NCBI RefSeq assembly: GCF_016583765.1
Contig: NZ_NRRR01000004.1
Span: 124,001-188,000, forward strand
DNA from: Chromatium weissei
Lineage (GTDB): Bacteria > Pseudomonadota > Gammaproteobacteria > Chromatiales > Chromatiaceae
DNA length: 64,000 bases
Direction: 5' to 3'
Shown: positions 56,882-64,000 of the stretch, one piece after another
Layout: each line of letters opens with the position of its first letter
How positions within the stretch are numbered: position 1 is the stretch's first letter
Position numbers and translations under genes: made by a program
The notes under the pieces: model-generated
The model's input: the letters and a program-made list of their open reading frames with translations, nothing else
Databases searched by the model: none
Told to the model about the DNA's origin: nothing

Positions 56882-58288
56882 TCAAGGCGCTGACGATTGA
56901 AACAGATTTTGACATGCCATCGTTCCTGCCAGCCGTCCGCTCACACAACTGATCGTCAATGCCAGCCCGGACACATAGCCGCTATTAAAAATGTTGGAAG
57001 CCATCAGCATTCCCGCCGCAAAAAGATTGTTCATCACTTCGCCATGATGTCGTTTCACACGCATTTGCCTATCAACGCCAACGCCATGATAAGTAAACGT
57101 TATTCCCGGTCGCATCGGATACGCGCCAAATGGCGGTTCAACGAGCGGCAGCGCGTGATGCGATTTCGGCGGTTCCAATGCAGCGGTGCACCAATTCACG
57201 GCGCGTTGATCATCAATTGGTGCACGAATTGCGGCGTGATATGCGGCGAGTGTGGCGACCAGCGCCGCGAATGGAATTTTCAATGTGGCTGCAAGTTGTG
57301 GAATGTCGGCAGCCATCACCGGCGAATGCAATGACGGCGGCGCGTGGCGCATTCCTCGCGCATCCAAAATGAGATAGGCAATTTGATTTGGGCAATGCAC
57401 CAGTCGCTGTCCCCAAATCGCGTAACGGGTTGAAGCCGTGTCACCACCTTCGTCGTGAAATCGCTGACCTGTCGCGTCCACCACAATTCCCGCTGGCATA
57501 CAGCGAATGCGCGTGACGATGCCGCCATCATTGGCTGGCGACCGCGCATCGACGGCGACGAGATAAGCGCGACTCGGATCGCCAACGGCTTGAACACCTT
57601 GATTTAACAGCATTTGCAATACTGCGCCAGTCGCAAAGGGCGTGCCGCGATTGATAAAACCCTTCGCCGCATCGCCCCAGACGGTGCGCAACCACTGCCG
57701 ATTGGCCTGCGCTCCGCCGCAAGCCGCAATCACGACACGAGGTGAGAGCGTGTGCTCGGTGACGCCGAATTTGATTTGCACCTGCGTCACGCGCTTGCCA
57801 TCAAGCTGTAATGCGCTGATTTCACTGTCATAACGAATAATGACACCGAGTCGTTCGGCGGTAGCGTACAGCGCGTTAATCATCGCCGTGCCGCCGCCGA
57901 GCAAAAATGCTGTTTTGCGCGATGGCGGTAATCGTCCATCTGCAACCCGTTGAAAATGAACGCCGGCATTTGCCAGCCAAGCGGTGATGTCTGCCGATTC
58001 GTGCACCAGCAATTGGGCAAGATCGACATCGTTATTGCCGTCGCTGGCGCGGTTGAGATCGGCGAGAAATTCTGTTGCGGAATAGGTTCCGATGGATAGC
58101 GGAGTGCGGGTTTCGTGTGCGATGCGCAGATTGCGTGAATGTCGCGTGTTGCCGCCGCGCAATGAACGCGAAGCCTGTTCGCACAATAAAACTGTTGCGC
58201 CCGCACGACGGGCGGCAATGGCTGCACACAATGCGGCTGCGCCACCGCCGATGATTAAAACGTCTGGAATAAACTGTTTGTTAATCAA
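56882..58288 (-). CDS. FAD-dependent dehydrogenase, TcuA-like
   Basis: 468 residues of the fumarate reductase/succinate dehydrogenase flavoprotein family. The dinucleotide site is VLIIGGGAAALCAAIAARR, then LRGGNTRHSRNLRIAHE, the signature of tricarballylate dehydrogenase TcuA. The C-terminal FAD loop is LFAAGMLMASNIFNSGYVSG. TcuA oxidises tricarballylate to aconitate with TcuB. No tcuB, tcuC or tcuR is next to it, so the substrate is only suggested. Confidence 0.78.
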   Translation of the reverse strand: MINKQFIPDVLIIGGGAAALCAAIAARRAGATVLLCEQASRSLRGGNTRHSRNLRIAHETRTPLSIGTYSATEFLADLNRASDGNNDVDLAQLLVHESADITAWLANAGVHFQRVADGRLPPSRKTAFLLGGGTAMINALYATAERLGVIIRYDSEISALQLDGKRVTQVQIKFGVTEHTLSPRVVIAACGGAQANRQWLRTVWGDAAKGFINRGTPFATGAVLQMLLNQGVQAVGDPSRAYLVAVDARSPANDGGIVTRIRCMPAGIVVDATGQRFHDEGGDTASTRYAIWGQRLVHCPNQIAYLILDARGMRHAPPSLHSPVMAADIPQLAATLKIPFAALVATLAAYHAAIRAPIDDQRAVNWCTAALEPPKSHHALPLVEPPFGAYPMRPGITFTYHGVGVDRQMRVKRHHGEVMNNLFAAGMLMASNIFNSGYVSGLALTISCVSGRLAGTMACQNLFQSSAP

Positions 58289-58335
58289 TGGAATGTGTGC
58301 AAATCAGCGTTGCTGAAAAAGCCTGTTTTGACAAT

Positions 58336-58356
58336 CCCCCCTTAGAAAAAGGGGGG
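58336..58356. repeat. CCCCCC-TTAGAAAAA-GGGGGG hairpin
   Basis: Six C (58336-58341) and six G (58351-58356) form a strong stem with a 9-base A/T-rich loop, 11 bp past the ntrX stop. It may end the ntrYX message or be a dispersed repeat element. No T-tract follows on the minus strand. Confidence 0.55.
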
Positions 58357-58366
58357 TTGGGAGAAT

Positions 58367-59734
58367 TTAACGTCGTTCTTTGATTTCAATGCCGAGTGAG
58401 CGCAATTTGCGATACAGATGCGTGCGCTCCATGCCCGCCTCTTTTGCCATTTTGCTGACATTGCCAACGTGTTTTTCAAGCTGATAATCGAGATAAGCCT
58501 TTTCAAATTGCTCGCGGGCATCGCGCAGCGGCTGGTCGAATGACACCAAACCTTCCAGCACTTGCGTTTGCACCAGCGGCGGCGCACCCAATGCAACTTC
58601 CACTTCTTTCTGACCGATTTCGTCGCCAGTTCCCAAAATGAGTACGCGCTGCACCAGATTTTTTAATTCGCGCACATTGCCCGGCCAACTGTAATTGCGC
58701 AGGAAATTCTGTGCACCCACGCTGAAACGGCGATACGCCAGTTTTTCGTGAGAGGAAAAGTAATCCAAATAAAAATTCAGTAAATCAGAGACATCCTCGG
58801 CGTGTTCGTGCAACGCCGGAATCGTCAACGGAACGACGTTGAGGTGATAAAACAAATCTTCACGAAATCGTCCGGCGCGCACTTCATCTTCTAAATTGCG
58901 TTGCGTGACGGCGACAATGCGCACGTCAATGCGCACTGGCTCATTGCCGCCGACGCGTAAAAATGAACCGCTATCGAGTGCGCCCAGCAATTTCAACTGC
59001 GCATCCAATTCCATATCAGCGACTTCATCCAACAGCAGGGTTCCGCCCGCCGCTTTTTCTAAACTGCCGTAATGGGTGTGTTCGCCATCCTCAGTACCAA
59101 ACAATTCTCGCGCTGCATTGCCGCCCGCAAGTGCCGAGACACTCAAATCCACAAAGGGACGATCACGGCGCGCACTTTGCGAGTGCAGATAACGGGCGAA
59201 CGTTTCGCGTCCGCTACCCGCTTCACCCATGATCAGCACCCAGGTGTCGTGCTGGGCAATGCGTTTGACCTGTTCACGCAACCGCTGCATCGCCGCACTG
59301 CGTCCAACAGGTTCATGGACTTGCGGCGTGCGGCGCTTTAAGCCGATGTTTTCCTGCTGCAATTTATCTGCTTCCAATGCCCGCTCCACCGTCAACAGCA
59401 ATTTCGCCATCGACAGCGGCTTTTCCAAAAAGTCATACGCACCGAGCCGAGTCGCCTCAACCGCCGTTTCCACCGTCCCATGACCGGACATCATGATCAC
59501 CGGACAGGGCAAATCATCTTCTTCTGCCCATTCTTTCAACAGCGTGATGCCGTCGATGTCCGGCATCCAAATATCGAGCAAAATCAAATCTGGTCGCCGC
59601 TCACGCAGCGCGTGCCGCGCAGTTTCACCATTTTCTGCAATGGCAACGACGTAGCCTTCATCTTCGAGAATTTCCTGCACCAAGCCGCGAATATCCGGCT
59701 CATCGTCTACTACCAAAATATGGGTTGCGCTCAT
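58367..59734 (-). CDS. ntrX: NtrX-like response regulator with degenerate AAA+ domain
   Basis: 455 residues: receiver (phospho-Asp54 in LILLDIWMP), AAA+ domain and a Fis-type helix-turn-helix (VGNVSKMAKEAGMERTHLYRKL). Walker A reads GEAGSGRET with Arg176 in place of the ATP-binding Lys. The sigma-54 contact loop GAFTGA is absent and the segment after ELFG reads TEDGEHTHYGS. Walker B (LLLDEVADM) and the arginine region GRFREDLFYHLNVV remain. It therefore probably binds DNA and regulates without opening sigma-54 promoters. Pairs with the NtrY-like kinase 24 bp upstream. Named ntrX by position and domain order. Confidence 0.88.
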   Translation of the reverse strand: MSATHILVVDDEPDIRGLVQEILEDEGYVVAIAENGETARHALRERRPDLILLDIWMPDIDGITLLKEWAEEDDLPCPVIMMSGHGTVETAVEATRLGAYDFLEKPLSMAKLLLTVERALEADKLQQENIGLKRRTPQVHEPVGRSAAMQRLREQVKRIAQHDTWVLIMGEAGSGRETFARYLHSQSARRDRPFVDLSVSALAGGNAARELFGTEDGEHTHYGSLEKAAGGTLLLDEVADMELDAQLKLLGALDSGSFLRVGGNEPVRIDVRIVAVTQRNLEDEVRAGRFREDLFYHLNVVPLTIPALHEHAEDVSDLLNFYLDYFSSHEKLAYRRFSVGAQNFLRNYSWPGNVRELKNLVQRVLILGTGDEIGQKEVEVALGAPPLVQTQVLEGLVSFDQPLRDAREQFEKAYLDYQLEKHVGNVSKMAKEAGMERTHLYRKLRSLGIEIKERR

Positions 59735-59758
59735 GTTGATCTGTCTTCATTTGAATCT

Positions 59759-61963
59759 TTAGATCGCTGGCGCGGCAGTTTGCCAGATGGGGAATTGCAC
59801 CCGCACCAAAGCGCCAGCGCCGGTATTTTCAAGCGTAATCATACCGCCGTGTTCTTCGACAATCTTCTTTACGATTGCCAATCCCAGCCCCGTACCCTTG
59901 GTTTTCGTGGTCACATACGGCTCAAACAACCGTTCTAACACCTGCGCATCAAATCCAGCGCCATTGTCTTCCACCGTCAACTGCAACCGCGCTCCAATCT
60001 CGAGATCATCACGCAGCATCGTCGTGATGATGATGCGCGCATCGGTGCGGTGATCGAGCGCCTCCTGTGCATTTTTAATCAGGTTATGCAGCAACTGCCG
60101 CAGCCGCAGCGGATCACCGCGCACCTGCACATCAGTCGCATTCAAACTGATATGCAGCGCCGGCGTTCCCGCACTGCGATATAAATCAAGGACTTCCTGC
60201 GTCAGTTGATCAAACACCAGCGGTGTCGGTTGAATGTGCGGCGTTCTGGCGTAATCGGAAAAATCGTTCACCATCGCCTTCATCGCCTCCACCTGCGCGA
60301 TGATCGTACTGGTCGCACGGTCAATAATGCGCGCATCGGCTTCATCCGCTTTGGCCAGCAATTTGTGACGCAGCCGCTCGGCCGACAATTGAATCGGTGT
60401 CAATGGATTCTTGATTTCATGCGCCAGCCGTCGCGCCACTTCGCCCCACGCTGCATTACGCTGGGCAGTAATCAGTGAAGTAATGTCATCAAAAACCACG
60501 ACATGCCCACGTTGTTCCGAATCGACGACGGCCAGCGGACTGCCACGACACAACAGCGTTTGATTGCCTTCGCTGCGCGGCAACACCACTTCTGCTCGCC
60601 ACGTTTTTCTGATTGCGAGCTGATGACGCACGGTTTCAATCCAAGGCAACAGCTCCGGCTGTTGATCAGCCATGTGCGCCAGACTGACACCGCCATCCTC
60701 CGCAAAACTCAACGCCAAAATGGTGCGAGCAGCCGGATTCGCCGTGCGCAAACACTGCGCTTCATCGAATGCCACGACACCCGACGACAAACGACCCAGC
60801 ACTGTTTCCAAATAATTACGTTGCGTTTCAACCGCCTGCTTGCTGCGCGCCGCCTCATCACGAGCGCGAGCGATGCGATACGACATCGCATTAAACGACG
60901 CGACCAAAAAAGTCAGTTCATCGTCATGGCGTGACAGCGGAATCTGCTGCTCGTAATCGCCTTCAGCAATGGCTTGGGTTCCTCGCGCAATATCGGCAAT
61001 CGGTGCGACCAGTCGGCGAGCAGTGTGAAATGCCGCAATCAGCGCCGCCATCAATCCGAACAGCAGCACCAGCGACAACGTGAGGGAAAAACTCAGTTTG
61101 AGCGATTGACGCAGATACGCCAGCTCGGTGTAGCGGTTATAAGCCTCTTCCAAGCGCGTCGATAATTCCGTGATACGCGCCGAGGTCGGAAAAATCGCCT
61201 GCATTCGCATGTCTCGACCGCGTGGGTCTTCGACCAGCGCCCGCACCACCAATTCCTCATTGATGCCGCTTTCCAAACCGACGTACGTGCCGCCATTGCG
61301 CAGATTCTGTTGAATTTCATACTCAACATGATTGGGAACCAACTGCGTCGGGTCTTCATTCGCCGTGCCCAGCACCAGCCCACCAGCGCCATAAACAGTC
61401 AATTCAATTGCACCGGCTTGTCGCCGCAAATTGTTGAGACTTAACGCAATTGCGGTTGCGGATCGATCTTCAATGCCAGCCAATAACTGCTCGGTGTATT
61501 TGCCCAGCACCCGCTGATTGAGATCAAGCGAAGCCTGATTGAGCAACAGCGCGTCCTGCATCGCTCGCCCAATTTTCACGTCAAACCAGCTATCAATGCC
61601 GCGCAGCAGAAAGCCCAGCGAAAAGTAATACACCACCGCCACCGGTAGCAGCGAAATCAAGGCGAAGAGAATGACGAGGCGAGCAGTCAACCGCGATCCC
61701 GCAGCTTGCTGCCGATGACGACGCACCAGTCGCACGATGTTGACACCGACGAGCAGCGCCAGCACCGCCAATCCGGTTAACACCAAAAACAGTAATGGAA
61801 CGAAGGCGCGACTGAGTGTTTCAGAATTTTCCACCGCGTTGCGCATCAGCACCAACACGATAAACAGCCCGATGTTGAGAATGGCGACGGGCACAATGCC
61901 CAGTTCGCGCAAGCGTTTTAGCGGCGCAATGGCCACGAATGCCACCCACTGGAGAGTTGCCAA
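59759..61963 (-). CDS. ntrY: NtrY-like membrane sensor histidine kinase
   Basis: 734 residues. Three membrane helices lie in the first 130 residues, then a periplasmic sensor (about 130-275) and a fourth helix. HAMP (TARRLVAPIADIARG), a PAS region, and the kinase core with phospho-His in RRLAHEIKNPLTPIQLSAERL follow, with VEDNGAGFD and TKGTGLGLAIVKKIVEEHGG. Partner of the following NtrX. The frame opens at a TTG (61963) that overlaps DUF4390 by 46 bp; a GTG at 61948 or 61936 may be the true start. Confidence 0.9.
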   Translation of the reverse strand: MATLQWVAFVAIAPLKRLRELGIVPVAILNIGLFIVLVLMRNAVENSETLSRAFVPLLFLVLTGLAVLALLVGVNIVRLVRRHRQQAAGSRLTARLVILFALISLLPVAVVYYFSLGFLLRGIDSWFDVKIGRAMQDALLLNQASLDLNQRVLGKYTEQLLAGIEDRSATAIALSLNNLRRQAGAIELTVYGAGGLVLGTANEDPTQLVPNHVEYEIQQNLRNGGTYVGLESGINEELVVRALVEDPRGRDMRMQAIFPTSARITELSTRLEEAYNRYTELAYLRQSLKLSFSLTLSLVLLFGLMAALIAAFHTARRLVAPIADIARGTQAIAEGDYEQQIPLSRHDDELTFLVASFNAMSYRIARARDEAARSKQAVETQRNYLETVLGRLSSGVVAFDEAQCLRTANPAARTILALSFAEDGGVSLAHMADQQPELLPWIETVRHQLAIRKTWRAEVVLPRSEGNQTLLCRGSPLAVVDSEQRGHVVVFDDITSLITAQRNAAWGEVARRLAHEIKNPLTPIQLSAERLRHKLLAKADEADARIIDRATSTIIAQVEAMKAMVNDFSDYARTPHIQPTPLVFDQLTQEVLDLYRSAGTPALHISLNATDVQVRGDPLRLRQLLHNLIKNAQEALDHRTDARIIITTMLRDDLEIGARLQLTVEDNGAGFDAQVLERLFEPYVTTKTKGTGLGLAIVKKIVEEHGGMITLENTGAGALVRVQFPIWQTAAPAI

Positions 61964-62508
61964 GCTGGTTTGAGATAAGCCATTGGACGCAGTGGCAGCG
62001 GCAGGGCTTCGATGTCGAGAAACACCTTGATCTGCACCTCGTAATCGTCTTTGGCATTCAATTTGTCTTGACGCAAAAGTTGAAGATCGTTGATGTCGCC
62101 CAGCGCCCGCAACGCGGCATCACGCGTGACAAAACTGCGTCCTTGATGACCGGGCAGTCGATAGACTTCATAGCCATCGGAAAGCGGTTTGTAGCGAATC
62201 ACCGTGCGTAACTGCTGATCCAACAACACATTTTCCCATAACCACGCGCTGGTACGCCGCACCTGAACATGCGCCACAATCGTCAAGGGCACACCGTGAT
62301 CGAGCGCCTCCAGCGCCGCAGTGCTGAAATGCGCATCAACGGCGGTTTCCAAAAAATACACGCCGTTTTCCAATCGAATCACCGGCTCACGAATGACGAA
62401 ATCGTCTTCTGCCCACGCAGGCGCAAAAACCACGCTTGACGACCACAGCGTCAATAACAGACTCAGCGCCAGCGACCACCGCCGTTCAGTTATCGCTTTT
62501 GCGCTCAT
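61918..62508 (-). CDS. DUF4390 secreted or lipid-facing protein
   Basis: 196 residues with a signal peptide (LALSLLLTLWSSSVVFAPAWA). The DUF4390 pattern covers VIRLENGVYFLETAVDAHFSTAALEALDHGVPLTI and EVQIKVFLDIEALPLPLRP. The family sits almost always between rsmB and ntrY, as here, but its function is unknown; it may feed a signal to NtrY. It overlaps rsmB by 4 bp and ntrY by up to 46 bp. Confidence 0.87.
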   Translation of the reverse strand: MSAKAITERRWSLALSLLLTLWSSSVVFAPAWAEDDFVIREPVIRLENGVYFLETAVDAHFSTAALEALDHGVPLTIVAHVQVRRTSAWLWENVLLDQQLRTVIRYKPLSDGYEVYRLPGHQGRSFVTRDAALRALGDINDLQLLRQDKLNAKDDYEVQIKVFLDIEALPLPLRPMAYLKPAWQLSSGWHSWPLRR

Positions 62509-63851
62509 GAAGCAATGCGCTCCAACAGCGCGTAATAGAATCCATCGCTACCGTTCAGCGTCGGCAACCACTGCCGACCGTGTACCTGCCCTTGTCCGGC
62601 AGTCGTCGGCAACGGCAATTCCCGCGCATCGGCAGTGCGAGCGAGAAACGCCGCAATTTGCTGATGATTTTCAGCGGCGAGCAGCGAACAGGTCGCATAC
62701 AGCAGCCGTCCACCCGGCATGAGCAGAGGCCAAATCGCATTCAGCATGTGCGCTTGCGTGGCGGCGAGCGCCGGAATATCGCGCTCGCGGCGCAGCCATT
62801 TGATGTCGGGATGACGGCGAATCACGCCCGTTCCAGAACAGGGCACATCCAGCAAAATGCGGTCAAACGGCTGGGCACACCAGTCACCAGCGGGCGCGGT
62901 CGCATTCGCAACCAACACCTGCGCGGTTAAACCGAGTCGCGTCAGCGTCGTGTGCACCGTCGCCAACCGCGTCGCATCGCTGTCAATAGCGACTAAATTC
63001 AACGCATTATCAGCGCGTTCCAAAATGGCTGCTGTTTTGCCACCGGGCGCAGCGCAGGCATCCAACACGCGCTGACCGGGCTGCGCGTTCAACCACTGCG
63101 CAGCCAATTGCGCTCCGCTGTCTTGCACCGAAACCCAACCTTCCGCAAAGCCAAGCAATTCACGCGTGGAACGTGGCTGTGCCAATTGCACTCCGGCATC
63201 ACTGTGTGGAATGGGTTGCGCGGCAATTTCAGCCGCAGTCAAACGCGCCAAATACTCCGCTGGCGCGATGCGTAATCGATTGATGCGCAACGCCATCGGT
63301 GGACGTGAATTGCTGGCATCAACGAGCTGTTCCCAGTGCGCTGGCCACTCGGTTTGCATTCGCGCCAGCAGCCAATCGGGAAATAACCAACGTGCAGCGG
63401 GTTCCAGTTCAACCTCCGCCAACAACGTCTCGCGCTCGCGCAGAAAGCGCCGCAACAGCGCGTTGACCAATGCGGCGAATGCAGGTTTACCGAGCAGGCG
63501 GCTGGCTTCTACCGTCACCGAGACAGCGGCATGAGTGGCGGTATTCATGGCGATGAGTTGATATAACCCGATCAAAATCAGTGCTTCGACATTCTGGTCG
63601 GAGGGTTTGAGCGGACGATTCAGCAGCCGTTTCAGCACGGCTTCTAAACGCGGCAACAGACGCAATGCGCCATAAACCATTTCCTGCACCAGCGCCTGAT
63701 CGGTAACGGGCAATGCTGAATGCGGTCGAGCGAGCACTCGCGTCAACGATTGCCCTTGTGACCGCACGCGATACAGCGCCTGCGCGGCGGCAACGCGAGC
63801 AACCACGCCAGCGGAAGCGGAGGATAAGGATTGGTGGACAGATTCAACCAA
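62505..63851 (-). CDS. rsmB: 16S rRNA m5C967 methyltransferase RsmB
   Basis: 448 residues. An N-terminal NusB-like RNA-binding domain (about 15-145) precedes the SAM domain with LDACAAPGGKT and LLDVPCSGTGVIRRHPDIKW. The nucleophile Cys is in LLYATCSLLAAEN. It methylates C967 of 16S rRNA. The start is TTG at 63851, with GGAG six bases upstream inside the fmt end, so fmt and rsmB overlap by 8 bp. Confidence 0.95.
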   Translation of the reverse strand: MVESVHQSLSSASAGVVARVAAAQALYRVRSQGQSLTRVLARPHSALPVTDQALVQEMVYGALRLLPRLEAVLKRLLNRPLKPSDQNVEALILIGLYQLIAMNTATHAAVSVTVEASRLLGKPAFAALVNALLRRFLRERETLLAEVELEPAARWLFPDWLLARMQTEWPAHWEQLVDASNSRPPMALRINRLRIAPAEYLARLTAAEIAAQPIPHSDAGVQLAQPRSTRELLGFAEGWVSVQDSGAQLAAQWLNAQPGQRVLDACAAPGGKTAAILERADNALNLVAIDSDATRLATVHTTLTRLGLTAQVLVANATAPAGDWCAQPFDRILLDVPCSGTGVIRRHPDIKWLRRERDIPALAATQAHMLNAIWPLLMPGGRLLYATCSLLAAENHQQIAAFLARTADARELPLPTTAGQGQVHGRQWLPTLNGSDGFYYALLERIAS

Positions 63852-64000
63852 AACGCACTCCGTTCAAATGCCGAGCGTTGAGGAAATCCACAGCATTCAT
63901 CGGTTTTTTACCGGACGGTTGCAGACGCGTGATGCGCAACACGCCAGCGCCAGTCGCAACGCAAATGCCGGTTTTATCAGCGGAAATCACGCTGCCGGGC
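63844..64000 (-). CDS. fmt: Methionyl-tRNA formyltransferase, C-terminal part (truncated by window edge)
   Basis: The frame enters from the right edge and stops at TGA 63846-63844. The last 51 residues (GSVISADKTGICVATGAGVL, then LQPSGKKPMNAVDFLNAR) match the Fmt C-terminal tRNA-binding domain with its LQ.PGKK signature. The enzyme formylates initiator Met-tRNA. The fmt-rsmB order is usual. Confidence 0.93.
   Translation of the reverse strand, partial: PGSVISADKTGICVATGAGVLRITRLQPSGKKPMNAVDFLNARHLNGVRFG

Overview
This window comes from the chromosome of a gammaproteobacterium. The gene order supports this: mnmE-yidC-yidD-rnpA-rpmH, petABC-sspA-sspB, fmt-rsmB-DUF4390-ntrY-ntrX and pilG-pilH-pilI-pilJ-chpA. 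The cell respires through a cytochrome bc1 complex, uses ubiquinone (UbiK, a possible UbiC-like lyase), imports ammonium under PII control, and moves by or senses with type IV pili. Genus cannot be read from the sequence. Base composition looks close to balanced, with AT-richer stretches. I see no tRNA, no rRNA, no CRISPR array and no insertion sequence.

Layout. 1-5.3 kb: tail of a small membrane protein, SppA, a DUF98/UbiC-like protein, a small Lpp-like lipoprotein overlapping an L,D-transpeptidase, and an EF-G paralogue. 5.3-11.6 kb: one 2089-residue secreted mosaic protein with a beta-helix, two DUF1566 modules, a likely seven-bladed propeller, eight perfectly phased 213-bp repeats and a CARDB end. 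11.7-12.4 kb: an MNT/HEPN pair whose HEPN gene carries an in-frame stop. 12.5-15.1 kb: torF-glnK-amtB nitrogen block. 15.4-17.2 kb: ubiK-comM. 17.2-21.5 kb: petABC, sspAB and a lipoprotein. 21.7-25.8 kb: Nif3-like, coaD, YfhL ferredoxin, purC, fpr and a secreted glutathione peroxidase. 25.9-33.9 kb: DUF3422, a membrane aspartic protease, and a c-di-GMP operon (membrane coiled-coil protein, HD-GYP, PAS-GGDEF-EAL). 34.1-39.8 kb: a small membrane protein, the 4.5S SRP RNA, a fused RNase HI-DnaQ, a methyltransferase, a secreted candidate cysteine hydrolase and a dicarboxylate symporter. 40-46.7 kb: RhlB-like helicase, mnmE, yidC, yidD, rnpA, rpmH, then dnaN without dnaA. 46.7-55.6 kb: Pil-Chp chemosensory cluster. 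55.7-64 kb: phosphodiesterase, TcuA-like flavoprotein, ntrX-ntrY-DUF4390-rsmB-fmt (partial).

Most attractive for follow-up are the repeat-built mosaic protein, the rpmH-dnaN junction lacking dnaA, an NtrX-like regulator that has lost its sigma-54 contact loop, the RNase H-DnaQ fusion with a possible internal start, the broken HEPN toxin beside an intact MNT partner, and a secreted Cys/His/Asp protein of unknown function. No clearly new multi-gene defence or metabolic system was found.
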